64,000 bases of DNA from Pseudoalteromonas umbrosa (GTDB taxonomy: Bacteria > Pseudomonadota > Gammaproteobacteria > Enterobacterales > Alteromonadaceae): contig NZ_JASJUU010000002.1 of NCBI RefSeq assembly GCF_030125375.1, forward strand, positions 562,794 to 626,793, written 5' to 3'. The position numbers and the translations under genes are program-made. Positions 28,139 through 36,854 of this stretch are shown here, one piece after another. Each line of letters begins with the position of its first letter. The stretch's first letter is position 1. The notes beneath the pieces are model-generated. The model ran no database searches. It saw only the letters and a list, made by a program, of their open reading frames with translations, and had not been told where the DNA came from.

Positions 28139-28582
28139 TTATAACGCAGCTACCCACTTCACTAGCCAAGGTTCTACCGCTTCCCAAGGCTCGAAGTACT
28201 CCCCTGCATCCACATCTAATCGCGGCAGGATAATGTTGGCATTCAATTGTTGAATCAGCGCATCAATCTGACGCCCAGCACCACAATACGTATCACCATA
28301 GCTGCTATCTCCCAGCGCGACAACGCCTACACTTTTATTGGTCAGCATGGGCATTTGCGCCTGCATTTGGATGAATAGCGGGTATAAATTATCAGGAATA
28401 TCACCTTGTCCTGTTGTCGATGAAACGAACAGCGCATGCTCTGCCGATTTAACATGCTCTAAGGTTGCAGGCGCTGCAATACGCGCTTCATGCCCTTGCC
28501 CATTCAAATGAGTCTGTATCTGCTCAGCCAAACTCTCTGCATTACCGTAAACACTGCCTACAAACAAGGTGATTGATGCCAT
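28139..28582 (-). CDS. yqcA: flavodoxin, YqcA/MioC-like
   Basis: The ATG at 28582 (MASITLFVGS) shares one base with the truC stop (TAATG) and has AAGGA upstream; 147 aa. Flavodoxin fold: FMN phosphate loop GSVYGNAESLA (about 8-18), 50s-loop region SSTTGQGDIPDN and 90s-loop ALGDSSYGDTYCGAG. It carries electrons in the cytoplasm, partner unknown. The yqcC-truC-yqcA order matches E. coli. Confidence 0.92.
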   Translation of the reverse strand: MASITLFVGSVYGNAESLAEQIQTHLNGQGHEARIAAPATLEHVKSAEHALFVSSTTGQGDIPDNLYPLFIQMQAQMPMLTNKSVGVVALGDSSYGDTYCGAGRQIDALIQQLNANIILPRLDVDAGEYFEPWEAVEPWLVKWVAAL

Positions 28583-29316
28583 TACTGATAGTCCTTCTCG
28601 GTCGACGGCCAACCTAGCTGACGGCAAATGTCCAACATTTCCTCACCTAACTTGGCGCGAATTAATATGGGTTGTTTAGTATAAGGATGGAGAAACTTTA
28701 GCTCAGTTGCAAATAACATCAGCCTTTGCAGGCCAAAATGATCACGGAAAAAGTGATTATGTTTATTATCCCCATGATTTACATCACCTATTATTGGTGT
28801 TGATAAGTGATTTAAATGTCTACGGATCTGATGCTTCCTACCTGTTTTTGGAAAGCACTCAACCAAGGAATAACGAATGCTTGGGTATTTGCCAAACGGA
28901 ATGTCTAGACTTGCTTTATGCAGACATCTCACCAACGTTTGCGCCTCCTGAGGAGCTTTGTCTTGATCAGCGAACTTATCCGCTATTTTATCCAATTGCT
29001 CTTTAAGCGGCTTATCTACAAAAATTTCGTCTTTACTGTGACCTCGAACCAAAGCAAGATAGCGCTTTTGAATCTCTCCTTCAATGAACACCTGATTCAT
29101 ATCTCTGGCCGCTTCTGAGCTCAAAGCAAACAATAAGACCCCACTGGTTGGTCTGTCTAGGCGATGCACTGGGAATACATGTTGACCCAATTGATCTCTG
29201 AGCATTTGCATCGCAAATTGCGTCTCTCGCTTGTCTAAAAAGGAGCGATGGACCAATAGCCCTGATGGCTTGTTAATGGCCACATAGTGTTCATCTTGAT
29301 AAATTATTTCTAACAT
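28582..29316 (-). CDS. truC: tRNA pseudouridine(65) synthase
   Basis: Makes pseudouridine at position 65 of certain tRNAs. The 244-aa RluA-family protein has the catalytic motif HRLDRPTSG (about 54-62, Asp57), the N-terminal VAINKPSGLLVH and a C-terminal RKHQIRRHLNH motif. Starts 3 bases after yqcC and overlaps yqcA by one base, so the three form one operon. Confidence 0.95.
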   Translation of the reverse strand: MLEIIYQDEHYVAINKPSGLLVHRSFLDKRETQFAMQMLRDQLGQHVFPVHRLDRPTSGVLLFALSSEAARDMNQVFIEGEIQKRYLALVRGHSKDEIFVDKPLKEQLDKIADKFADQDKAPQEAQTLVRCLHKASLDIPFGKYPSIRYSLVECFPKTGRKHQIRRHLNHLSTPIIGDVNHGDNKHNHFFRDHFGLQRLMLFATELKFLHPYTKQPILIRAKLGEEMLDICRQLGWPSTEKDYQ

Positions 29317-29319
29317 AAA

Positions 29320-29640
29320 TTACTGTGCCCCATTTGAAAAAAGTGCATCAATGTCGCTCAAACATTTAAATAAAAGCGCATGATCTGGATGTTGGGCAAA
29401 AGCCACATCACACATGGGGGCAATAGCAATGTTGGTCGGTAATGGTACACCGCTTTCAATCATCACCGTTATTTTAGGGATAAATACAAATTGTAACCAT
29501 TGCTCAAATCGTAACGTATCACAGCAAAATGGCTGCACGGATGCCAAAGCTTGCTCGTCAACTGGCTCAGCTTGCCAAAGTTGAGATTGTTTTAATTGTA
29601 CTTCTAATACAGCAAGGTGCTGTAAAACTACTTGGCTCAC
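29320..29640 (-). CDS. yqcC: YqcC-like protein (DUF446)
   Basis: A 106-aa all-helical cytoplasmic protein, start GTG at 29640 with AGAGG 7 bases upstream. Motifs FCCDTLRFEQWLQFVFIP and LPTNIAIAPMC are typical of DUF446/YqcC. Function unknown. It is the first gene of the yqcC-truC-yqcA operon and diverges from the DUF3549 gene. Confidence 0.9.
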   Translation of the reverse strand: MSQVVLQHLAVLEVQLKQSQLWQAEPVDEQALASVQPFCCDTLRFEQWLQFVFIPKITVMIESGVPLPTNIAIAPMCDVAFAQHPDHALLFKCLSDIDALFSNGAQ

Positions 29641-29801
29641 TGTTAAGCCTCTAATTTACTATCAAAGTGGCAGTATACCACTTGTGTCAGTTAAGCACAT
29701 TTTCAAAACAGATATTAGAGATCTATGTAGCTTGCAACTCTTACCCCCCACTTCAAATACCGTTATACTTGCACCCACTGTAATTTTTTCGTGAGCAAAC
29801 A

Positions 29802-30827
29802 ATGACGACACATATTTCTACTTTAGGTGAACTTTTAACATCAGCTGGCACGCAGTGGCGAGTGTATGACATTGGTCGTCGTATTACGAAAATAGACAAA
29901 AAACAATTTGATCAAATCGAAAACACGCAAGTGCCTTATCCATATCCTTTAGGCGGGCATGCACTGATGGCGATTCAGTTTTGGGATAATCAAGCGACAT
30001 TAGATCCTTATGTCTGGTTCTTAAAGTTTCCGCTTGATGAGCAAAGTAAATTAAACATTGCCAGTCGAGATCATTTTGCATCCATGGTCATTGAAGCGCT
30101 TGGCACGCAGCTGACCGGCGAAGCCGCACAAGGGAAGCTAGACAATAATCCTTATGTTTATACGCCTAACGCCAACAAGTTAGCAGCATTCAACGCATTG
30201 ATGAAATGCGAGCTAAAACGCCCAGCATCAAAGTACTATGAAACAGTAGAGCAATATTTTACCTCTCATGGACAAACTGATTGGCAAAGCCTTGCGCTAC
30301 AAGGCCTCGCTGATTACGCCTTGCGTTTAGCGCATGGTCAAAACCAAGCAAACCTGATGGCATTATGGTCTACTTTACCAGCACAAGTACAAAGCCCGCT
30401 TGCTGCCATGCTTGAACACGTTAGTATCTCAACAGAACTTACTGAATTTTTACAAACGCAATTACACGCACATCTGACAACAGATAACTTAGCTGGGGCT
30501 ATAAATAGCTTTAGAGCCATGTCTGGCAGTCATGGGTTAGGACTGATCGCACAATCCGTTGATCAGTTACTGGCATCAGAGCAAAGTTTAGAAGCCGATA
30601 TTTTATTGACCATTGCCGGGCGAGGCTGGGAAACATTGACCGAGCCAGATAGGCTTTACACATTCATGGATAAAGCAGCTCAAAACAGCCAAATAGAAGG
30701 ACTATTTGAAAGTATTTTTGCTGACTTGGTTGCAATTCCAATTCTTCGTCCTCATGTATTAGGTTTACTGAGAGCACAAAATCGCAGCGAAACCCTATCA
30801 CGGGCAATTGGAAGGCTTTTTTCATAA
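29802..30827 (+). CDS. DUF3549-family protein
   Basis: A 341-aa soluble protein with no signal peptide. The N-terminus (TLGELLTSAGTQWRVYDIGRRI) and YPYPLGGHALMAIQFWD are hallmarks I associate with DUF3549, found next to truC in Shewanella and Pseudoalteromonas. The C-terminal half is helical and repeat-like. Function unknown. The TAA stop is directly followed by the ATG of the DUF3301 gene, so the two are coupled. Confidence 0.82.
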   Translation: MTTHISTLGELLTSAGTQWRVYDIGRRITKIDKKQFDQIENTQVPYPYPLGGHALMAIQFWDNQATLDPYVWFLKFPLDEQSKLNIASRDHFASMVIEALGTQLTGEAAQGKLDNNPYVYTPNANKLAAFNALMKCELKRPASKYYETVEQYFTSHGQTDWQSLALQGLADYALRLAHGQNQANLMALWSTLPAQVQSPLAAMLEHVSISTELTEFLQTQLHAHLTTDNLAGAINSFRAMSGSHGLGLIAQSVDQLLASEQSLEADILLTIAGRGWETLTEPDRLYTFMDKAAQNSQIEGLFESIFADLVAIPILRPHVLGLLRAQNRSETLSRAIGRLFS

Positions 30828-31133
30828 ATGATCACACTTTGGATATTTATACTGATTTTTTCATCATGTAGCTTTTTTTGGTTCAGCAGGAAAATCGCTG
30901 AAGCAGCACGTGAGCACGCAACGCAGCAGAGTGAGAAACTCAATGTGCAACTGCTCAGTGTTGCCTGTCAAAAGCGACGCTTAGGTGTATTGAAAAATGG
31001 CCAGTTAGGTATCAAGAGCGAATTCCTGTTTGAGTTTAGCTCAGACAGGGATAACGCATACAAAGCGACACTTTATTTAGAAAATCAAACTTTGGTTAAA
31101 ATTGATGTGCCACCACATAGAATCATAGATTAA
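30828..31133 (+). CDS. DUF3301-family small membrane protein
   Basis: A 101-aa protein with one N-terminal membrane helix (about 2-20), a basic/helical stretch (REHATQQSEKLN) and a small beta-rich cytoplasmic domain (QKRRLGVLKNGQLGIKSEF...FEFSSD). Typical DUF3301 layout. Translated right after the DUF3549 gene without a gap. Function unknown. Confidence 0.85.
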   Translation: MITLWIFILIFSSCSFFWFSRKIAEAAREHATQQSEKLNVQLLSVACQKRRLGVLKNGQLGIKSEFLFEFSSDRDNAYKATLYLENQTLVKIDVPPHRIID

Positions 31134-32363
31134 GTGATTAAAGAAAGAACTATTAAAGAAAGAATAATTTTAGAAAGAAATTTAATTAAGAATAGAAAAC
31201 AGAAAGGAAACTAAGGCGCAACCCTGTTTGTCACGCCCCAATCCGACGATATCCCTTTGAGGTATCCGCTACCTCTGCCTACAACATACAAGCAAGCCGC
31301 CAACTTTCATCATCCCCTGAACGGGTATACATCCAATCACACCCGATCCTCATCCATGCCTTCATCCAACGTGTATCCTACACTCATTCCTCTTACGCAG
31401 TATCCTTGTGCGCTCCAACCTAGTCCCTTGGCACTTCCTATGCCCGTACATCCCATGTATTAGTACTGAAATGTCCTCAAATACCTTTTCCTTAGGCTGT
31501 CCTATCCGTTTATGACATATCCTATGTCTGCACATCCTATGCGCTATCCTATGCCACCTTGGCTCCTCTTCGCCAAATCCTCAGCGCTCCTATCCTTTAT
31601 GACATTTCCTATGTCTGCACGTCCTGTGCGCTATCCTCTGCCATCTTGGCTCCTCTTCGCCTAATCCTCGGCGCTCCTATCCTTTTTTTGACATTTCCTA
31701 TGTCTGCACGTCCTGTGCGCTATCCTATGCCATCTTGGCTCCTCTTCGCCTAATCCTCGCGCTCCTATCCTTTTTTGACATTTCCTATGTCTGCACGTCC
31801 TGTGCTACATCCTATGCCACCTTGGCTCCTCTTCGCCTAATCCTCGGCGCTCCTATCCTTTTTTTGACATTTCCTATGTCTGCACGTCCTATGCGCTATC
31901 CTATGCTACCTTGGCTCCTCTTCGCCTAATCCTCGGCGCTCCTATCCTTTTTTTGACATTTCCTATGTCTGCACGTCCTATGCGCTATCCTATGCCACCT
32001 TGGCTCCTCTTCGCCTAATCCTCGGCGCTCCTATCCTTTTTTGACATTTCCTATGTCTGCACGTCCTGTGCTACATCCTAGCCTCTTGGCTCCTCTTCAC
32101 TTAGTTCCTTAAGCGCTCCGAACTTCCCGTGTAAAAATCCAATACCTTCCTAGTAGCAATGTTTGCTGCCGTATCCTTTTATCCTTCAACACGAATAAGT
32201 TTAAGCGAATCAGCGCTAATAAATAGGAGATATTCTCAATTAAATATCTTAAAAATCTTTGCAACAAACACAAAAAATAAATTAAAACATAGGCTTAAAT
32301 TAAAATCAGGGCTATAAACCAGTGATAGTAACTATGAATGCGCACAACCATGTAGGAAAAGTC
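31134..32363. other. 1.23-kb gene-free stretch: purine-rich leader, then pyrimidine-rich DNA with a tandem array
   Basis: From 31136 to about 31215 the plus strand is purine-rich with two TAAAGAAAGAA copies. From about 31215 it becomes strongly C/T-rich with many CCTATCC and CCTATG words. The middle holds an ~88-bp tandem array. After 32110 it returns to AT-rich DNA without recognisable signals. Short open frames across the array change reading frame between units and are not believable genes. Confidence 0.75.
31511..32105. repeat. tandem array of seven ~88-bp non-coding repeats
   Basis: The word CCTATGTCTG recurs at 31521, 31608, 31697, 31784, 31873, 31962 and 32050, giving periods of 87, 89, 87, 89, 89 and 88 bp. 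Units carry GACAT-TTCCT-ATGTC, then GTCCTATGCGCTATCC, TTGGCTCCTCTTCGCC and CTCGGCGCTCCTATCC. Length changes sit mainly in the T-run (T3 to T7). Two small inverted repeats recur: GACAT/ATGTC, and CGCC/GGCG where present. The period is not a constant multiple of three, arguing against coding. Confidence 0.92.
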
Positions 32364-33029
32364 TCACAGTGCTTTTTCCGAATCGTCAGTTCGCTGTTTA
32401 AAGAGCAAATCACCAGACACTGATTTAAACGTAATCTCTTTGACCAATTGATAGCCATGTGCTTCAAAAAAGTTGACTTGATTCCCTTGCGTGACAAATA
32501 CCGCCATCCCTGACATAAAGTCGTTTTCACCGACAAGCGAGTCCAGTGCACTTAATAAATAATGTCCATATCCCAGCCCCTGATAATGCGGATCCACGGC
32601 GATAAACGATAGAAAGTAGTACTCACCTAAATCCCGCAACTGAGCTTTGATAGCCCGCTCCTTTTCTATGATTTGCTGAGTCTGTAATACACCTGCCCCC
32701 ATCATTAACGTAAACCGCCAGTGCCAGCCAAAGCTTTTATCAAGTTCACAGTGAGAAGCAAAAGCACATGCCACTGCAACCAAGTTTTCATCAATATATA
32801 TCCCGAGAATAGGCTGTCCTGATTTTCCAAAGCGTGTCAGCTCCTGCCTAACCAATGCCCTCAATTTTGCATCGTATTTGCTTTGATTTGGTTCATTAAG
32901 AATTTGTACAAGTAATGGGTCATCTCGATAAGCCTGAAATAATAAACTTGCAGCGACATGGATATCTTCAGGTTCAATAAATTTGACTGCAATTGGAGGG
33001 GTCTGTGTTTGCTCTTCTGTATTAGACAT
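32364..33029 (-). CDS. GNAT-family N-acetyltransferase
   Basis: The ATG at 33029 (MSNTEEQTQ) follows AAGGGA; an earlier in-frame ATG has no such site. 221 aa. The acetyl-CoA binding motif is visible as LSFIAVDPHYQGLGYGHYLLSALD (about 140-165), with a C-terminal FFEAHGYQLV typical of GNAT enzymes. Substrate unknown. It diverges from the DUF2789 gene and its downstream side faces the tandem repeat array. Confidence 0.85.
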   Translation of the reverse strand: MSNTEEQTQTPPIAVKFIEPEDIHVAASLLFQAYRDDPLLVQILNEPNQSKYDAKLRALVRQELTRFGKSGQPILGIYIDENLVAVACAFASHCELDKSFGWHWRFTLMMGAGVLQTQQIIEKERAIKAQLRDLGEYYFLSFIAVDPHYQGLGYGHYLLSALDSLVGENDFMSGMAVFVTQGNQVNFFEAHGYQLVKEITFKSVSGDLLFKQRTDDSEKAL

Positions 33030-33160
33030 AATCTTCCCTTGTATATTCACACATGCTGTTAAGTAAAAACAGAATTCGTCGGGCATTGTTTTTATTTGCT
33101 GAAAAAAACACCGGCATCTTTACTATAGTTGTAGAGATTTTCTTGTTCAATGGGGGTTAC

Positions 33161-33388
33161 ATGGATAATAGCTATCATTCGTTAAATGCATTATTCGCGC
33201 AGCTTGGTCTGGATAATAGTGACGAGCACATTTCACTATTTATAGATAATAATAAACTACCAAGTAATGTCTTAATTGTTGATGCGCCATTTTGGAATCA
33301 AGGGCAAAAACATTTCATCGAAGAATCTTTAAATGCAGATGCAGACTGGAGTGAAGTGATAGATACACTCGATGCTCTGCTGCGTTAA
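33161..33388 (+). CDS. DUF2789-family small protein
   Basis: The ATG at 33161 follows GGGGGT and gives 75 aa starting MDNSYHSLNALFAQLGLDNS, the typical start of DUF2789 proteins. It is small, acidic and predicted soluble: LFIDNNKLPSNV, DAPFWNQGQKHFIEES, SLNADADWSEVIDTLD. Function unknown. Confidence 0.82.
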   Translation: MDNSYHSLNALFAQLGLDNSDEHISLFIDNNKLPSNVLIVDAPFWNQGQKHFIEESLNADADWSEVIDTLDALLR

Positions 33389-33454
33389 ATCGACAGGTCG
33401 TTGGGCTCATTGTATAAAAGTGATAAACTAGACTTTATTTTTCGGTCGTTTAAT

Positions 33455-33718
33455 ATGCACCCAGCAGCTCAACAAGCCATCAGCACCTTACTTGCTGAAG
33501 GCAAAACTCCAAGCGTGGCAACAGTTAAAGCCAAACTAACTGAGCCACTCCCTATGCCTGTTATTATCGCCGCGTTGGCTAGTTACAAAAATAACCCTGA
33601 AGCAATTACACATACCGCACAACAAAGCCAACCAGCTCCTGCTAAACCACAAAGTCAATTAGACAGGATTGAAGCTAAATTAGATAAGCTTTTAGCACTG
33701 TTAGAAGAGAAGCAATAA
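33455..33718 (+). CDS. small protein with KfrA-like N-terminal DNA-binding segment
   Basis: The ATG at 33455 gives 87 aa (MHPAAQQAISTLLAEGK). The first half, AISTLLAEGKTPSVATVKAK, resembles the helical N-terminal domain of KfrA-type DNA-binding proteins. A linker rich in Gln/Pro/Ala and a short C-terminal coiled coil (LDRIEAKLDKLLALLEEKQ) follow. No clear ribosome site. One base separates its stop from the next ATG, so it is likely coupled to the Zn-ribbon gene. Role in DNA binding is only suggested. Confidence 0.65.
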   Translation: MHPAAQQAISTLLAEGKTPSVATVKAKLTEPLPMPVIIAALASYKNNPEAITHTAQQSQPAPAKPQSQLDRIEAKLDKLLALLEEKQ

Positions 33719-33719
33719 C

Positions 33720-34493
33720 ATGTTCGTCGTCGATTTAACTTTCGATTGCTATCAAGACACCACACTAGAAAAAGCAGAGCAAGCTATCAATCGCCTCGTC
33801 AATGCGCTGCGCTTCAATGGTCAAATCATCGGTGATGAATTTCCGACAGTACTCAAAGACGGCTTTTTTATTACACGTGTCATGTGTCCACTTGAAGACT
33901 CGCTTCACCCACTACACCACAGCCCTTTTGTAAAACACGCTGTTGAACAACTACAACAAGCGGGTTTGTTGGCGCCAAAAGTGAAAGTGATTGGGCAGGA
34001 TATTCATGCAAATGGTGCAGATCAATGCCAGGCGCCTTCTTGCTATATCCTTTACACTACCTATGTACATACCTGTAGCCCGCTTTATTGTGGTGATGAT
34101 TTTCAGCCTGTGCCTCTATACAACATTCCGGCCATCGCCAATGGCGATTACAAAGCGCTAATAAAATGGCAAGAAGATTGGCAGGCTTGCGATCAGATCC
34201 AGATCAATGGTGCAACCCGTTGCGAGTTTGCAGCATTAGAGGAAATTACCAGCTTATCCAGCGATTTATCCCGCAGAGGGCTCGACTTATCAAAGCGTAT
34301 TCGTTACCTCACGCAAAAACCTGTGTACTACTACCTATATCGTGTCGGAGGGGAGAGTCTTGCAGCAGAAAAGCAAAGAAAATGCCCAAATTGTGATGGC
34401 GATTGGGCATTAGATGAGCCTTGGTTTGGATTATTTGATTTTAAATGTGACAGCTGTCAATTGGTCTCAAATATTTCTTGGGATTTTCAGTGA
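33720..34493 (+). CDS. Zn-ribbon-containing protein, DUF2310-like
   Basis: A 257-aa soluble protein with a C-terminal zinc ribbon: CPNCDGDW (about 227) and CDSCQL (about 247). The body has conserved-looking FITRVMCPLEDSLHP, CYILYTTYVHTCSPLYCGDDF and PVYYYLYRVGGES. This matches the Zn-ribbon (DUF2310) family that lies next to syd in several gammaproteobacteria. Function unknown. Its end overlaps the convergent syd gene by 7 bp. Confidence 0.85.
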   Translation: MFVVDLTFDCYQDTTLEKAEQAINRLVNALRFNGQIIGDEFPTVLKDGFFITRVMCPLEDSLHPLHHSPFVKHAVEQLQQAGLLAPKVKVIGQDIHANGADQCQAPSCYILYTTYVHTCSPLYCGDDFQPVPLYNIPAIANGDYKALIKWQEDWQACDQIQINGATRCEFAALEEITSLSSDLSRRGLDLSKRIRYLTQKPVYYYLYRVGGESLAAEKQRKCPNCDGDWALDEPWFGLFDFKCDSCQLVSNISWDFQ

Positions 34494-35035
34494 TCAAAGC
34501 TCAAATTAGCTAAAAACGACTCAATATCTTTAGCCAATACATGATGTGTTGGCTTACCTACATACTCTAAACACACCTCACCGCTATTCAGCTTCACAGA
34601 GATCAGCAAGTCATCTCTATCTGTCAAACCGATAAAGACTGTGTCATCTTGCTTTAAGCGTCGCTTCATCAATACATGACCTGTGATATTCTGTTGTAAA
34701 TTCACAAAATCATCTTCATTCCAAACCTGAAGCAACTCAATATCGTTACCATCAAATTGTGCCTGGATATTGCCCGCAAAGACCGCACCGTAAAAAGCAT
34801 GTAATGCTGGTGGAAATGTCACCTCAAGCGCCTTTGCAAGATCTTCAAGCCCCTGCTGTGGCTCTCTTGACACCGCTTGCCACTGAATGTTACCGGCGTG
34901 GTCTGCCCCACCGACCTCACATTTACTTGGGTAATCTGGATCATGTGGGATCGTAGGTAAATGTCCATGTCGCTGCTCAATTGCCGCTGCATATCGCTGA
35001 TGTAGTGTTTCCATCAAAGTTGTCAATGAAGCCAT
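34487..35035 (-). CDS. syd: SecY-interacting protein Syd
   Basis: A peripheral inner-membrane protein that interacts with SecY and can destabilise faulty translocons when overproduced. 182 aa as in E. coli (181). Recognised by HGHLPTIPHDPDYPSKCEVG, FPPALHAFYGAVFAGN, LLQVWNEDDFVNLQQNITGH and the C-terminal half. It is divergent from queF with about 60 bp between, the same pairing as in E. coli. Confidence 0.95.
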   Translation of the reverse strand: MASLTTLMETLHQRYAAAIEQRHGHLPTIPHDPDYPSKCEVGGADHAGNIQWQAVSREPQQGLEDLAKALEVTFPPALHAFYGAVFAGNIQAQFDGNDIELLQVWNEDDFVNLQQNITGHVLMKRRLKQDDTVFIGLTDRDDLLISVKLNSGEVCLEYVGKPTHHVLAKDIESFLANLSFDH

Positions 35036-35095
35036 ACTGCCATTCTCGTTTTAATTCGCTATAATTCCGGCCATTGTAACCACTATTGGTGAAAC

Positions 35096-35941
35096 ATGAC
35101 AGATTACAACAACGCACCTGAACTGAAAGCCTCAGTGCTTGGTAAAACCACAGAGTACGCATCTGCATACGATGCATCTTTATTACACCCTATCGCACGC
35201 AAGCTCAACCGTGACCAAATTGCGGTAGATGAGCAAGCATTGCCATTTAAAGGCGAGGACACCTGGACTGGGTACGAGCTTTCTTGGCTCAACAATAAAG
35301 GCAAACCACAAGTTGCGGTAGCAACTTTTGTTTTTCCATGTCAAAGCTCTCATATCATCGAATCTAAGTCTTTTAAACTATATTTAAATAGCTTTAATCA
35401 AACACGATTCGAGTCCATTGATGACGTGCACAAACATCTTACAGATGATCTATCTCATGCAGCAAGTTGCGATGTCAAAGTAACCCTATTTGGCCCAGAT
35501 GAATATAACTGCATCCCGTTTACTCAACTGCCAGGCGAATGCATTGATGATTTAGATGTGGATATTGATACTTACAGTCCAGAAGAGGGAATATTAACAC
35601 ACACGGATAATGCTCAGGTATCAGAAACACTCTATAGCCACTTACTGAAGTCAAACTGCTTAATCACTTCTCAACCGGATTGGGCAAGTATTGTGATTCG
35701 CTATGAAGGGCAGCAGATCTGCAGAGCATCTTTGCTTAAATACCTTATTTCTTTTCGCGATCACAATGAGTTTCATGAGCAATGTGTTGAGCGTATTTAC
35801 TGCGACATACAGCGTGCATTAAAACCTAGCAAACTTGAAGTGTATGCGCGTTACACGCGCCGCGGTGGCTTGGATATCAACCCATATCGCTCCAGTGAGC
35901 AAAACACCACGGGGTTTAACGTACGCGTCAATAGACAATAA
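35096..35941 (+). CDS. queF: NADPH-dependent 7-cyano-7-deazaguanine reductase
   Basis: Reduces preQ0 to preQ1 in queuosine synthesis, the only known nitrile-to-amine reductase. 281 aa, the long (type II, two-domain) form. The N-terminal half has the QueF motif [13 protein letters not shown]; the C-terminal half has the catalytic cysteine in [13 protein letters not shown] and Asp nearby, and the NADPH-binding [17 protein letters not shown] box at 35060-35065 could be its -10 element. Confidence 0.96.
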   Translation: MTDYNNAPELKASVLGKTTEYASAYDASLLHPIARKLNRDQIAVDEQALPFKGEDTWTGYELSWLNNKGKPQVAVATFVFPCQSSHIIESKSFKLYLNSFNQTRFESIDDVHKHLTDDLSHAASCDVKVTLFGPDEYNCIPFTQLPGECIDDLDVDIDTYSPEEGILTHTDNAQVSETLYSHLLKSNCLITSQPDWASIVIRYEGQQICRASLLKYLISFRDHNEFHEQCVERIYCDIQRALKPSKLEVYARYTRRGGLDINPYRSSEQNTTGFNVRVNRQ

Positions 35942-35943
35942 TA

Positions 35944-35966
35944 AAAGTGCCGCTTTGCGGCACTTT
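35944..35966. terminator. bidirectional terminator between queF and the cyclophilin lipoprotein gene
   Basis: A perfect 10-bp stem (AAAGTGCCGC with GCGGCACTTT) with a TTT loop, starting 2 bases after the queF stop codon. A-rich and T-rich ends allow use from both sides. Confidence 0.85.
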
Positions 35967-35974
35967 CTACATCA

Positions 35975-36853
35975 TTAACTTTTTCTTCTCGTTGGTACCG
36001 TAATCGCGCATACATCAACGTAATTTGGCGTAAACTTAAACCATGGCTCGGGTCTGTTCGTTCTCGCCGCCACCAGCTCCTCAAAAGACGAAGAGTCGGT
36101 ATTTAAATATTCAAAATGACTGGGATCTTGCTGGGCAATATCACTGAGGACATGAACTCCGATGATTGGGTTATAAGGCTTGCCTTCTTCAGGTGTACGC
36201 TGAAGCTTCTGAACATGTTCCATTCCCTCTAAAACACGACCAAACACGGTAATATTTCTATCTAAATAACGCTGCGGTGAAAGCGTGATATAAAACTCTG
36301 TACCACCACTATTAATGTCATTTCCTCTTGCCATGGCAAATGTGCCCGTACAGTGTGTCATCCATGTTTTTGTACCACCGTGATTTTGACCTACAGCAAA
36401 GCCGTTCAAAAAGCCGGTGCGGATCGCATATCCATCAGATCCATCCAACGCCATAATCTCCAACTTCAGATCTGTTTTATACGACAACTCAGCATTTAGG
36501 CGCTTCTTGCCATTAGTCGGTATTTTGCTATCAGTAGAGTCCCCGCCTTGTGCAACAAACCCCTCAACAAAGCGATATACACTGAGGCCATCATAAAACC
36601 CTTCTCGTGCCAACGCTTTGATATTTTTTGAGTGGTTCGGTGCTAATTGCGTATTAAGCTCTACGTATACATGACCGGTTTCAAGTTCGATACGAATCAC
36701 ATTGTCATTATTAACCTTTTGCCATGCAGTGCTTGGCGCTGTATTAATAATTTCGGACGGCGCACGGACAACAATAGTCGGCTCATCCGCTTGCTGCATA
36801 CACCCTGAGAGCATACTTGCAGCGATAAAAAAGAGAGAAGTCGCTTTTATCAT
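35975..36853 (-). CDS. cyclophilin-type peptidyl-prolyl isomerase lipoprotein
   Basis: The ATG at 36853 starts one base after the stop of the upstream gene and begins a lipoprotein signal with lipobox MLSGC (Cys about 18); 292 aa. The cyclophilin domain has the catalytic region VYRFVEGFVAQGGD (Arg and Gln present), GTFAMARGNDINSGGTEFYI and NITVFGRVLEGMEHVQ. An N-terminal extension and a C-terminal tail flank it. Membrane-anchored in the periplasm, it could help folding of outer-membrane proteins. Last gene of the tamA-tamB unit. Confidence 0.9.
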   Translation of the reverse strand: MIKATSLFFIAASMLSGCMQQADEPTIVVRAPSEIINTAPSTAWQKVNNDNVIRIELETGHVYVELNTQLAPNHSKNIKALAREGFYDGLSVYRFVEGFVAQGGDSTDSKIPTNGKKRLNAELSYKTDLKLEIMALDGSDGYAIRTGFLNGFAVGQNHGGTKTWMTHCTGTFAMARGNDINSGGTEFYITLSPQRYLDRNITVFGRVLEGMEHVQKLQRTPEEGKPYNPIIGVHVLSDIAQQDPSHFEYLNTDSSSFEELVAARTNRPEPWFKFTPNYVDVCAITVPTRRKS

Positions 36854-36854
36854 T

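Noticed and set aside
31257..31929. Small proteins (MAPLRLILG type) over the 88-bp array
   Set aside because: The reading frame shifts between units of 87 and 89 bp, no ribosome sites are present, and the frames begin and end at arbitrary places.
30828..33160. Genomic island between DUF3301 and DUF2789 genes
   Set aside because: No integrase, transposase, tRNA target or direct repeats mark boundaries; flanking genes are the expected conserved neighbours.
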